Assembly (NCBI GenBank): GCA_947443645.1
Contig: CANEXF010000014.1
Span: 23,745 to 87,744 of the forward strand
Source of the DNA: Comamonadaceae bacterium
GTDB lineage: Bacteria; Pseudomonadota; Gammaproteobacteria; Burkholderiales; Burkholderiaceae_C
Direction of reading: 5' to 3'
Length of the DNA stretch: 64,000 nt
Made by a program: the position numbers and the translations under genes. Positions 35,662-43,373 of the stretch are shown here, one piece after another; positions within the stretch are counted from its first letter, which is position 1, and each line of letters begins with the position of its first letter. The notes under the pieces were generated by a model. That model searched no databases, was not told the DNA's origin, and was given only the letters and a program-made list of their open reading frames with translations.

Positions 35662-36501
35662 CTAGCCGCGAGCGCGCAAGTACAAGCCCTGCACCTTGGG
35701 GACGTTGGACTGCAGTTGCTGGATGCGGTCAGGACCGGACGGATGGGTGGACAGGAAACCGGGGCCATTGGCGCCGCCACCGGTTTCGGCCATTTTTTCC
35801 CAGAGACTGACTGCAGCTTGCGGGTTGTAGCCAGCGCGCGCGGCCATCTCCAGACCAACCAGATCGGCGTCGCTTTCATCCTCGCGGCTAAAGCGCAGAG
35901 TCAGCAGCTGGGTACCCAAATTTGCTGCGACATCGCCCAGGCGCCCCAGCCCCAGAAGCTGGGAACCAATGGACAGCAAGGTGCTGGTGCCCTGGCTCTT
36001 GGCGATGCGCGCACGTGCATGCTCACGCAGCGCATGCGCCATTTCGTGCCCCATGACCATGGCGGCTTCGTCGTCGGTGAGTTTGAGCTGGTCCAGGATG
36101 CCGGTGTAGAAAGCGATTTTTCCGCCTGGCATGCAAAAGGCGTTGATCTGCTTGCTGCCCAGCAAGTTGACCTCCCACTGCCAGAGGCGCGCGCGTTCGT
36201 TCCACTGCGCGGTTTGCGGCACCAGCCGGCTCGCGATCGCGCGCAGACGGCGCAGCTGCGGATGATCCTGCGGCGCCAGAGCGCCCTGCGCACGGGCATC
36301 GGCCAGCAGCTTGGCGTATTGCTGCTTGGCGGCATTTTCCAGCTCTTCGGCCGACACCAGCTGGCGCAAGCTCGACGACGGCCCGACGTCTACCTGCGCC
36401 AGCGCGGACGTGGCACCAGCGAGCGTCGCCGCACCGGCCATGGCCAAAAATGCCCGGCGGCCAGCCCAGGCGGAGTGTTTGGCCTCGCATAAAAAGCACA
36501 T
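35662..36501 (-). CDS. M48-family zinc metalloprotease, exported
   Basis: 279 residues. The zinc motif is GHEMAHALREHAR (HExxH) with the third ligand in SREDESDADLVGLEMAARAG (ExxxD). The N-terminus has an Arg pair and hydrophobic stretch (GRRAFLAMAGAATLAGATSA, then LAQ), a Tat or Sec signal, so the enzyme is probably periplasmic, like BepA/LoiP-type proteases in envelope quality control. The start MCFLCEAKHS is likely; later starts are possible. It diverges from the ampG-like gene with a 31-bp gap. Confidence 0.88.
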   Translation of the reverse strand: MCFLCEAKHSAWAGRRAFLAMAGAATLAGATSALAQVDVGPSSSLRQLVSAEELENAAKQQYAKLLADARAQGALAPQDHPQLRRLRAIASRLVPQTAQWNERARLWQWEVNLLGSKQINAFCMPGGKIAFYTGILDQLKLTDDEAAMVMGHEMAHALREHARARIAKSQGTSTLLSIGSQLLGLGRLGDVAANLGTQLLTLRFSREDESDADLVGLEMAARAGYNPQAAVSLWEKMAETGGGANGPGFLSTHPSGPDRIQQLQSNVPKVQGLYLRARG

Positions 36502-36532
36502 GCGTGAATAATAGTCACAAAACAAAGCCCAA

Positions 36533-37912
36533 ATGTCAGATAAAAACACGTCTCCAGCCTGGTCAGCAGGCGCCAAATCACACGAACTTTCCACCCCTGA
36601 AGCGCTCGCAAAAAACAGCTGGCTCGATATCTGGAAGGTCTACACCGAGGCCGCGACGCTGCGCATGCTGCTGCTGGGTTTCTCAGCCGGACTGCCGCTG
36701 TTGCTGGTGTTTGGCACGCTGAGCTTCTGGCTGCGCGAAGCGGGCATAGACCGCACCACAATTGGCTACCTGAGCTGGGTCGGGCTGGCCTATGGCTTCA
36801 AATGGGTCTGGGCGCCGCTGGTCGACCGCCTGCCGATCCCGCTGCTGACACGCCTGCTGGGCCGGCGCCGCAGCTGGCTGCTGCTGTCGCAGGCCAGCAT
36901 CATGGCCGGGCTGATCGGCATGGCGCTGACCGATCCGCGCGCAACGCTGCTGCCCGTGGTCTGGTGCGCGCTGGCCGTGGCCTTTGGCTCGGCCACGCAG
37001 GACATTGCGCTGGACGCTTTTCGCATTGAGTCGGCCGAAAGCCAGAAACAGGCCGCGCTGGCGGCCAGCTACCAGACCGGCTACCGCATGGCCATGATCT
37101 GGGCCGGCGCCGGCGCGCTCTGGATTGCCGCGCGTGCCGAACTGACAGGCGGCGCCGTCTACCAGCCAGCGGCATGGCAGGCGGCCTATCTGTCGATGGC
37201 CGCGTCCATGCTGCTGGGCGTGGCCACCGTGCTGCTGTCGGCCGAGCCCCTGCCGCGCATCTTGCCGCCTTCACGCAACGCAGCCGAATGGCTCAAGAGC
37301 GCGCTGATCGAGCCCTTTGCGGACTTTCTGCGCCGCTATGGCAAACGCGCGGCACTGATTCTGGCGCTGATAGCGGTCTACCGTATCAGCGATGTGGTGA
37401 TGGGCATCATGGCCAACCCCTTTTACGTGGACATGGGTTACACCAAAGACGAGGTGGCTGCGGTGACCAAGATCTTCGGCGTCATCATGACGCTGGTCGG
37501 CGCCTTCGTTGGCGGCGGACTGGCCATGCGTTTCGGCGTGATGCGGGTGCTGATGCTGGGCGCAGTGTTGAGCGCGGCGAGCAACTTGCTGTTCGCCTGG
37601 CTGGGCTCGCGCGGCCATGACCTGAACGCGCTGATTTTCGTGATTTCGGCCGACAACCTGTCCAGCGGCATCGCCTCGGCGGCGTTTATCGCTTACCTGT
37701 CCAGCCTGACCAACGTCAACTATTCGGCCACGCAGTACGCGCTGTTCAGCTCCATGATGCTGCTCTTGCCCAAATTCCTCGCCGGCTATTCTGGCAAGTA
37801 TGTGGACAGCTTTGGCTACAGCCACTTTTTCACCGCGACCGCCTTGCTGGGTCTGCCAGTGCTGCTGCTGGTGTGGCTGGCCTCACGTACAAAAGAGCCC
37901 GCCGCGCAATAG
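36533..37912 (+). CDS. ampG: AmpG-like muropeptide MFS permease
   Basis: 459-residue MFS transporter with about twelve hydrophobic segments. MLLLGFSAGLPLLLVFGTLS, then GYLSWVGLAYGFKWVWAPLVDR and GSATQDIALDAFRIE match AmpG, which imports anhydro-muropeptides for cell-wall recycling and beta-lactamase signalling. Other sugar-type MFS members are less likely. It shares a short divergent promoter region with the M48 protease. Confidence 0.87.
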   Translation: MSDKNTSPAWSAGAKSHELSTPEALAKNSWLDIWKVYTEAATLRMLLLGFSAGLPLLLVFGTLSFWLREAGIDRTTIGYLSWVGLAYGFKWVWAPLVDRLPIPLLTRLLGRRRSWLLLSQASIMAGLIGMALTDPRATLLPVVWCALAVAFGSATQDIALDAFRIESAESQKQAALAASYQTGYRMAMIWAGAGALWIAARAELTGGAVYQPAAWQAAYLSMAASMLLGVATVLLSAEPLPRILPPSRNAAEWLKSALIEPFADFLRRYGKRAALILALIAVYRISDVVMGIMANPFYVDMGYTKDEVAAVTKIFGVIMTLVGAFVGGGLAMRFGVMRVLMLGAVLSAASNLLFAWLGSRGHDLNALIFVISADNLSSGIASAAFIAYLSSLTNVNYSATQYALFSSMMLLLPKFLAGYSGKYVDSFGYSHFFTATALLGLPVLLLVWLASRTKEPAAQ

Positions 37913-37913
37913 A

Positions 37914-37954
37914 ACAGTGCGTGAGCAGCTATTTATTTCGTAGCTTATAGCCAT
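37914..37954. repeat. Family B dispersed repeat
   Basis: GTGCGTGAGCAGCTATTTAT followed by TTCGTAGCTTATAGCC, immediately after the ampG-like gene. Confidence 0.6.
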
Positions 37955-38014
37955 CCTCACCAACGCTGCGCTGGCGCTTGCCAGCAAGCGTATGCTGCTG
38001 ACTGACCGCTTCGG

Positions 38015-38032
38015 TTTACGGCAACTTTACGG
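38015..38032 (+). promoter_or_regulatory. Direct repeats, candidate response-regulator box
   Basis: TTTACGG occurs twice, at 38015-38021 and 38026-38032, with an 11-bp period about 85 bp before the response-regulator start. OmpR/PhoB-type regulators bind tandem sites of this period, so autoregulation is plausible. Not verified. Confidence 0.4.
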
Positions 38033-38116
38033 CGGCTTCAAGGGCAGTTGTTGCGCTGCCCGCAGTATCGGTGAACAGGCATTCACCCGGCAGCCGCCGG
38101 CAGCTAAGGACAGTCC

Positions 38117-38842
38117 ATGGCACAACAGCAACTTTTAATGATCGAAGACGACACCCGCCTGGCCGATATGGTGGGTGAGTATCTGAGGCAATCGGGTTAC
38201 GGCTTCAGCCATGCAGCCGATGGCACCAGCGGGCTCGCCGCGCTGCAAAGCAGCCCGGCGGATCTGGTCATCCTGGACCTGATGCTGCCCGACATGGACG
38301 GCCTGGAAGTCTGCCGCCGCATAAAAAGCCATGACGGCATGAATGGCGCGCCCAGCAACACCGCCGTACTCATGCTGACCGCCAAGGGCGATCCGATGGA
38401 CCGCATCATCGGGCTGGAAATTGGCGCCGACGACTACCTTCCCAAACCGTTTGAGCCGCGAGAATTGCTGGCCCGCATCCGCGCCGTGCTGCGCCGTGGT
38501 GCGGAGGTCAGCGCAGCATCGGGCAGTGGCCAGAAGATCATGCGTTTTGGTTCACTCGAAATCGACCGCGATGCGCGCACCGTGACGGTTGCCGGCAAGC
38601 TCTGCGAACTCACCTCTTACCAATTTGATCTGCTGGCGGCACTGGCCGAGCGCTCTGGCCGCGTGCTCTCCAGGGACCAGATCATGGAAGCCGTGCGCGG
38701 CCGGGAACTCGAAGCCTTTGACCGCTCCATAGATGTCCATATGGGTCGCATCCGCAGCGCGATCGAACTCGACGCCAAAGACCCCAAACGCATACTCACG
38801 GTGCGCGGCGTCGGCTATGTTTTTGCCAAGCAGCAGGATTGA
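38117..38842 (+). CDS. OmpR-family response regulator
   Basis: 241 residues: a receiver domain (acidic pocket IEDD, phospho-Asp in LVILDLMLPDMDGLEV, Thr in MLTAKGD, Lys in YLPKPFEPRE) and a C-terminal winged helix with ELTSYQFDLLAALAERSGRV and the end RSIDVHMGRIRSAIE, RGVGYVF. It is partnered with the histidine kinase 152 bp downstream. The stimulus is unknown; the overall look is RstA/CpxR-like. Confidence 0.94.
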   Translation: MAQQQLLMIEDDTRLADMVGEYLRQSGYGFSHAADGTSGLAALQSSPADLVILDLMLPDMDGLEVCRRIKSHDGMNGAPSNTAVLMLTAKGDPMDRIIGLEIGADDYLPKPFEPRELLARIRAVLRRGAEVSAASGSGQKIMRFGSLEIDRDARTVTVAGKLCELTSYQFDLLAALAERSGRVLSRDQIMEAVRGRELEAFDRSIDVHMGRIRSAIELDAKDPKRILTVRGVGYVFAKQQD

Positions 38843-38850
38843 AGTTTCTT

Positions 38851-38995
38851 ATGGGATTTCTAGAAATTCGATTATCGGGATGCAGTGCAAGGCGCCCGGA
38901 GCGCAGGACACCGGAGTGCACTTGCGTGCATGAGGATTCCGAGCACCGCGCAACGCGGCCATGCGCACGAAATTTGGATTTATAGGAGTCCCATA
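38851..38995. repeat. Inverted-repeat-bounded element between regulator and kinase
   Basis: ATGGGATTTCTAGAAATTCG at 38851-38870 is matched by an imperfect complement ending at 38995 (CGAAATTTGGATTTATAGGA, then GTCCCAT). Between the arms is GC-rich sequence with CGCCCGGAGCGCAGGACACC and GTGCACTTGCGTGCATGAGG. It occupies nearly the whole gap between two genes expected to be coupled, and it ends at the kinase ATG. Confidence 0.55.
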
Positions 38996-40422
38996 TGTGG
39001 TCCCGTTTTACCTCGCATTTGTACGTCCGCATCTGGCTTGCCGTGGTGGCGACGGTGCTGGTGCTGACCTTTCTGGTGGCTGCTGCCTGGCGGGTCAGCA
39101 AGGAACCACCGCAGCTGCCCATTCGTGAAGTGCTGGTGCACAACCAGGCCGGCGAAGTGATAGGCACGGCGCAAACCAAGCTGGGCCGCAAGCCCGGCGA
39201 TGGTCTTGAGTTTGACGTGGTGACCAAGGACGGCCAGAGCCTGAATCTGCTGCTGCCCAGGCCCAATCGCCCGCCGCCGGCGCCATGGAGCCGTTTGCCT
39301 TTTGGCTTTGGCTTTGGCTCGCTGCTGATAGTGGTCGGTCTGGCCGTCGCGCTGGGCGCCTACCCCATCATCAGGCGCCTGACGCTGCGGCTCGAAGCCT
39401 TGCAGCGCGGTGTTGAGCGTTGGGGCGAAGGCGACCTGTCGGCGCGTGTTTCAACCTCTGGCCATGACGAAGTTGCTTTTCTGGCCGAACGCTTCAACCA
39501 TGCGGCCGAGCGGATCGAAACCTTGATGAATTCGCACAGGTCGCTGTTGGCCAATGCCTCGCATGAACTGCGCTCGCCGCTGGCGCGCATCCGTATGAGT
39601 CTGGAGCTGATGGAGGATGTTGTAGCCCCCACGCTTGTCGCTGCGCGTACTGCGCTGCCCCCCGAGGGGGATGGCCTTGCTTGGGGGCGGCCCAGCGCTG
39701 CGGCCGCGGCCCCCACGCTTGTCGCTGCGCGTACTGCGCTGCCCCCCGAGGGGGATGGCCTTGCTTGGGGGCGGCCCAGCGCTGCGGCCGCGGCCCCCAC
39801 GCTCGCGGCTTCGCCGCCGAGGCTGCCGGCTTATTTCAAGGAAGAGATCAAACGCAGCATCAACGAGCTGGACCAATTGATCGATGAAATCCTGCTGGCC
39901 AGCCGGCTTGATGCGCGCCAGGCTGATGCCGAGCCGTTTGAAACGCTGGACCTCACGGGACTGGCAGCAGAAGAGTGCGCGCGCGTCAATGCCTACCTGA
40001 GCGCGGAATTGAGCAACGGACCGACTGCCGGACTGGACGAACTGGGTAGTACCGCCACCGGCCACAGCCTGACGCTGCAAGGCTCGCCGCGCCTGTTGCG
40101 CCGGCTGATCCGCAACCTGCTGGAAAACGCCAGACGCTACAGCAACGGCGACATCAGCCTGGAGCTCGCTCAGATCCGCAAAGGCGCGCAGCAACTGGCC
40201 GTGATCAAGGTGAATGACCGCGGCCCCGGCGTACCCGCAGCCCAGCGCGAACGCATTTTTGAGCCCTTTTACCGCCTGCCCGGCGCCAGCGAGCGTGAAG
40301 GCAATGTCGGCCTGGGTCTGGCACTGGTCAAGTCCATCAGCCAGCGGCACGGCGGCACGGTGCGCTGCGAAGCGCGGCCAGGCGGCGGTGCCTCGTTTAT
40401 TGTCGAGCTGCCACTCGCCTGA
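38995..40422 (+). CDS. Sensor histidine kinase with tandem repeat insert in its dimerisation hairpin
   Basis: 475 residues: membrane helix (about 12-31), short periplasmic part, second helix (about 105-127), HAMP, HisKA with phospho-acceptor His190 in ASHELRSPLARIRM, and HATPase with LLENARRYSNGD (N box), RGPGVP and GLGLALVKSI. Residues 211-276 are an insertion of two identical 28-residue units plus a partial third, encoded by family A repeats, placed between the H-box helix and the second helix (EEIKRSINELDQLIDEILLA). Without it the protein would have about 410 residues, as is usual. It partners the upstream response regulator. Confidence 0.93.
   Translation: MWSRFTSHLYVRIWLAVVATVLVLTFLVAAAWRVSKEPPQLPIREVLVHNQAGEVIGTAQTKLGRKPGDGLEFDVVTKDGQSLNLLLPRPNRPPPAPWSRLPFGFGFGSLLIVVGLAVALGAYPIIRRLTLRLEALQRGVERWGEGDLSARVSTSGHDEVAFLAERFNHAAERIETLMNSHRSLLANASHELRSPLARIRMSLELMEDVVAPTLVAARTALPPEGDGLAWGRPSAAAAAPTLVAARTALPPEGDGLAWGRPSAAAAAPTLAASPPRLPAYFKEEIKRSINELDQLIDEILLASRLDARQADAEPFETLDLTGLAAEECARVNAYLSAELSNGPTAGLDELGSTATGHSLTLQGSPRLLRRLIRNLLENARRYSNGDISLELAQIRKGAQQLAVIKVNDRGPGVPAAQRERIFEPFYRLPGASEREGNVGLGLALVKSISQRHGGTVRCEARPGGGASFIVELPLA
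39625..39825 (+). repeat. Two perfect tandem 84-bp family A units plus a partial third, in frame
   Basis: Unit 1 is 39625-39708, unit 2 is 39709-39792 with no difference, and a degenerate start of a third runs to about 39825. Each begins GCCCCCACGCTTGTCGCTGC, has CTGCCCCCCGAGGGGG in the middle and ends GCGCTGCGGCCGCG. Each codes 28 residues containing ALPPEGDGLAWGRPS. Confidence 0.95.
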
Positions 40423-40454
40423 GCCAGTTAGCCCGTCATGGCGTCAGCGGCCGG

Positions 40455-41480
40455 TCAAACCTGCAGCGCCAGCGCGTTCAAGACGCGCCCGGCATCGATG
40501 TCATTGAGGCAGCGGGTATGGCCCAGCGGGCACTCGCGCGCAAAGCAGGGCGCGCAGTCCAGCGGCGGCTGGTAGGCCGCATCCAGCTTGAGCCAGAGCA
40601 CGGTGGCCTTGGTGCTCAGCGGCGGCGTATGCAGCGGACTGGACGAGCCGAATATTGCCACCTGCGGCACGCCGAAAGCAGCGGCCACATGCATCAGGCC
40701 CGAGTCGTTGCTGACCACGCCCCGGCTGGCGGCGATCAGGCACAGCGCCTGGAGCAAAGAGGTGGTGCCGGCAAAGTTCAGGCACTGGCCTGCCCGTTCA
40801 GCATTCACCGGCCCCGCAATTTCGTCGCAGAGCGCGGCCTCCTTGCCTGAACCCAGCAGCACCGCCGGCCGGTCCAGCCTGGCGGCGAGTTCTGAAAAAT
40901 GAGCTGCCGGCCAGCGCTTGGCCGGTCCATATTCGGCGCCGGGCGCAAACACGTAATAGGCACCGCGCTGCAAGCCCAGGCCGGCAAGAGTGTTGTCGAT
41001 CTCTGCAACACCGATTTGAAGTTGCGGGCGATCAGCCTCCAGACCGCCCTCGCCGCTCAGGGCCGAATAAAACGCCACCATGGGTGGCTTGTCTTTGGGA
41101 TTCTTGAGCCTATGCGTGAGCAGGCCGACACGCGCCTCACCAAAATAGCCAATACGCTCGGGAATACTGGCCAGAAAGGGCAGCAAGGCGCTCTTGAGCG
41201 AGTTCGGCAGCACATAGGCCTTGTCGAAGCGGCCGGCTATGCGTTTGGCAATGGCCCGGCGTTCGCGGAACTGCAGGCCGCCGTGTGCAAACGGAAACTC
41301 GATCACCTCGGCAACTTGCGGCATCGCCCGGTAAACCGGCGCCACCCAGGGCAAGGCCCCGACCGTGAGCCGCTCACCACGCGTATGCAGGCGGCGCAGC
41401 AAAGGCTCGGTCATCACCGCGTCGCCTATCCACTGCGGAGCGATAACCAGGCTGTTCGCGGTAAGTGAGGTTTTGTTCAT
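40455..41480 (-). CDS. waaF: ADP-heptose:LPS heptosyltransferase II
   Basis: 341-residue glycosyltransferase family 9 enzyme adding heptose to the lipopolysaccharide inner core. Landmarks are PQWIGDAVMTEPLLRRL at the N-terminus, FAPGAEYGPAKRWPAAHFSEL around residue 180 and GVVSNDSGLMHVAAAFGVP with GSSSPLHTPPLS near 265-290; PCFARECPLGHTRCL near the C-terminus is typical of WaaF. It is separated from the zinc-ribbon gene by a family A repeat. Confidence 0.94.
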   Translation of the reverse strand: MNKTSLTANSLVIAPQWIGDAVMTEPLLRRLHTRGERLTVGALPWVAPVYRAMPQVAEVIEFPFAHGGLQFRERRAIAKRIAGRFDKAYVLPNSLKSALLPFLASIPERIGYFGEARVGLLTHRLKNPKDKPPMVAFYSALSGEGGLEADRPQLQIGVAEIDNTLAGLGLQRGAYYVFAPGAEYGPAKRWPAAHFSELAARLDRPAVLLGSGKEAALCDEIAGPVNAERAGQCLNFAGTTSLLQALCLIAASRGVVSNDSGLMHVAAAFGVPQVAIFGSSSPLHTPPLSTKATVLWLKLDAAYQPPLDCAPCFARECPLGHTRCLNDIDAGRVLNALALQV

Positions 41481-41487
41481 ATTGATC

Positions 41488-41567
41488 GGCCGCCGCGCCG
41501 GGCCGCCCCAAGCAAGGCCAGCCCCCTCGGGGGGCAGCGCATTACACGCAGTGAAAAGCGTGGGGGC
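41488..41567. repeat. Family A repeat (short form) directly after the zinc-ribbon gene stop
   Basis: On the minus strand GCCCCCACGC begins at the base after the zinc-ribbon TGA and continues through the CCCCC-CGA-GGGGG core to GGGGCGGCCCGGCGCGGCGG near the waaF start. Confidence 0.88.
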
Positions 41568-41777
41568 TCAATGTCCAGCGCCGAAGTGTTCGCCCGCCTT
41601 AAGCGCATACACGGTGCCGCAATACGGGCACTTGGCTGAGCCTTCACGGCCCACGTCCAGATAGACCTTGGGATGGCTGTTCCAGATCTTCATGTCGGCC
41701 TTGGGGCTGGGGCAGTAGACGCCGCCCTGGGCATTGAGGTCGGAAGCCAGCAGTTCCACTGTGAAAGAGGTAGTCAT
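41568..41777 (-). CDS. Zinc-finger (zf-CHCC type) small protein
   Basis: 69 residues with GGVYCPSPKADMKIWNSHPK, then AKCPYCGTVYAL; Cys, His, Cys and Cys positions match the CHCC zinc-ribbon family related to mitochondrial NDUFS6. The ATG start MTTSFTVELLA is chosen; an upstream TTG would add three residues. It lies between waaF and ilvE, an arrangement I recall in related genomes. Role unknown. Confidence 0.87.
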   Translation of the reverse strand: MTTSFTVELLASDLNAQGGVYCPSPKADMKIWNSHPKVYLDVGREGSAKCPYCGTVYALKAGEHFGAGH

Positions 41778-41802
41778 GAGTTCCAATCAATTTAAGAGGT
41801 TG

Positions 41803-41883
41803 CCGCAGCGCCGGGCCGCCCCAAGCAAGGCACGGCCCCCTCGGGGGGTCAGCGAAGTACGCGCAGCGACAAGCGTGGGGGCC
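41803..41883. repeat. Family A repeat (short form) directly after the ilvE stop
   Basis: On the minus strand GGCCCCCACGC begins 1 bp after the ilvE TGA and runs through the core to GGGGCGGCCCGGCGCTGCGG, ending near the zinc-ribbon gene start. Confidence 0.88.
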
Positions 41884-41884
41884 A

Positions 41885-42844
41885 TCAAACCTTCGCTAGC
41901 CAGGACGCGTATTTAGGATTGCGGCCGTTGACGATGTCAAAAAACGCTGCCTGAATCTTCTCGGTGATGGGGCCGCGTGAGCCTGAGCCGATTTCAACGC
42001 GGTCAAGTTCGCGTATCGGTGTGACCTCGGCGGCCGTACCGCTGAAGAACGCCTCGTCAGCAATATAAACCTCGTCGCGGGTGATGGGCTTTTCGCGCAG
42101 CTCCAGACCCAGATCCTTGCAGATCGCAAAGATGGTGTTGCGAGTGATGCCATTGAGCGCGCCGGCGCTGGAGTCGGGCGTGTAAACCACGCCTTTACGC
42201 ACGATGAACACGTTTTCGCCCGCACCCTCAGAGACAAAGCCTTGCGGGTCCAGCAGCAGGGCTTCGTCATAGCCCTCGTCGGTGGCTTCCATATTGGCCA
42301 GAATCGAGTTGGTGTAATTGCTCACGGCCTTGGCGTGAATCATGGTGATGTTCACATGGTGGCGCGTGAAGCTGGAGGTCTTGACGCGAATGCCGCGCTT
42401 CATGCCCTCGTCGCCGAGGTAGGCGCCCCAGGGCCAGGCCGCGACCATCAGGTGAATCTTGTTGCCCTTGGGCGAGACGCCCAGCTTCTCGGAGCCTATC
42501 CAGGCCAGTGGCCGGATGTAGCAGCTGGGCAGCTTATTGGCGCGCACCACGTCCAGTGTGGCCTGCATGACTTCTTGCTGGCTGAAAGGGATTTTCATGC
42601 GCAAGATCTTGGCGCTGTTGAACAAGCGCTCGGTGTGCTCTTCGAGGCGGAATATGCCGGTGCTGCCATCTTGCAGCTGGTAGGCGCGCACGCCCTCAAA
42701 AGCGCCACAGCCATAGTGCAGGGTATGGGTCAGCACGTGGATTTTGGCGTCACGCCACTCCACCATCTGGCCATCCATCCAGATTTTCCCGTCGCGGTCT
42801 TCCATGGACGGAGTTGGTGCTGGTGGCGCTGAAGTGAGGGACAT
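41885..42844 (-). CDS. ilvE: Branched-chain amino-acid aminotransferase
   Basis: 319-residue PLP class IV aminotransferase for Leu, Ile and Val. The PLP Lys is in MIHAKAVSNYTNS; HTLHYGCGAFEGVRAY, EEHTERLFNSAKIL and VSEGAGENVFIV are conserved family blocks. The start MSLTSAPPAP was chosen over a longer reading because homology starts shortly after. It is followed by a family A repeat. Confidence 0.95.
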   Translation of the reverse strand: MSLTSAPPAPTPSMEDRDGKIWMDGQMVEWRDAKIHVLTHTLHYGCGAFEGVRAYQLQDGSTGIFRLEEHTERLFNSAKILRMKIPFSQQEVMQATLDVVRANKLPSCYIRPLAWIGSEKLGVSPKGNKIHLMVAAWPWGAYLGDEGMKRGIRVKTSSFTRHHVNITMIHAKAVSNYTNSILANMEATDEGYDEALLLDPQGFVSEGAGENVFIVRKGVVYTPDSSAGALNGITRNTIFAICKDLGLELREKPITRDEVYIADEAFFSGTAAEVTPIRELDRVEIGSGSRGPITEKIQAAFFDIVNGRNPKYASWLAKV

Positions 42845-42905
42845 GCTGCTGATCCTGTATTGAATGTGACGTAGTTCTATGATTTTACGGGCTAAGGCGA
42901 CAAGC

Positions 42906-43316
42906 CTAGGCCGCAGCGTCTTCAGGCAGTTGCGGCCTGAAGAGCTCGTGGTGGGACAGTTTGCCGCCGACAAAGGTGCAGCTCACATGCGACTGCGAGC
43001 CGTCGGTCCAGCAAAACACCTCGGGTTGCTCGCCCTTGACCGACTTGAGCTGCCCGAGCGCGCGTGTCATGGCGATCACGTGCAGCAGCGTCATGCCGGG
43101 CTTGAGCTTGGCGTTGAGCATCACGGCGCTGTCGACGTAGCCGACCGGGCGGTTGGCCGCGCGCTTGAGCACCTGCATCATGCGGGTGAAATGCAGCAGC
43201 ACGCCGAACACCAGGACACTGGCCGCAGCCGCCACACCGGCCCAACCATAAGAGCGGTAAGCCAGCACGACGCCCGCGAGCAGGGCGATGGGAACAAGAA
43301 ATTTTTGAAGGTTCAT
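42906..43316 (-). CDS. Small membrane protein of unknown function
   Basis: 136 residues: two N-terminal hydrophobic segments (FLVPIALLAGVVLAY and GVAAAASVLVFGVLLHF) and a cytoplasmic part with RPVGYVDSAVMLNAKLKPGM, LHVIAMTRALGQ and FCWTDGSQSHVSCTFVGG. I do not recognise a family function. It lies between radA and ilvE on the same strand (57 bp and 61 bp gaps), so it is probably expressed with them. Confidence 0.78.
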   Translation of the reverse strand: MNLQKFLVPIALLAGVVLAYRSYGWAGVAAAASVLVFGVLLHFTRMMQVLKRAANRPVGYVDSAVMLNAKLKPGMTLLHVIAMTRALGQLKSVKGEQPEVFCWTDGSQSHVSCTFVGGKLSHHELFRPQLPEDAAA

Positions 43317-43373
43317 CCGACTATTTTCGCAGCAGTGCAAAGCCTGCCGGCTGTGGGGAGTGCGTAGCGCGCT

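Noticed and set aside
39625..39825. CRISPR-like tandem repeat
   Set aside because: The units are contiguous without spacers and are read through in frame by the sensor-kinase gene.
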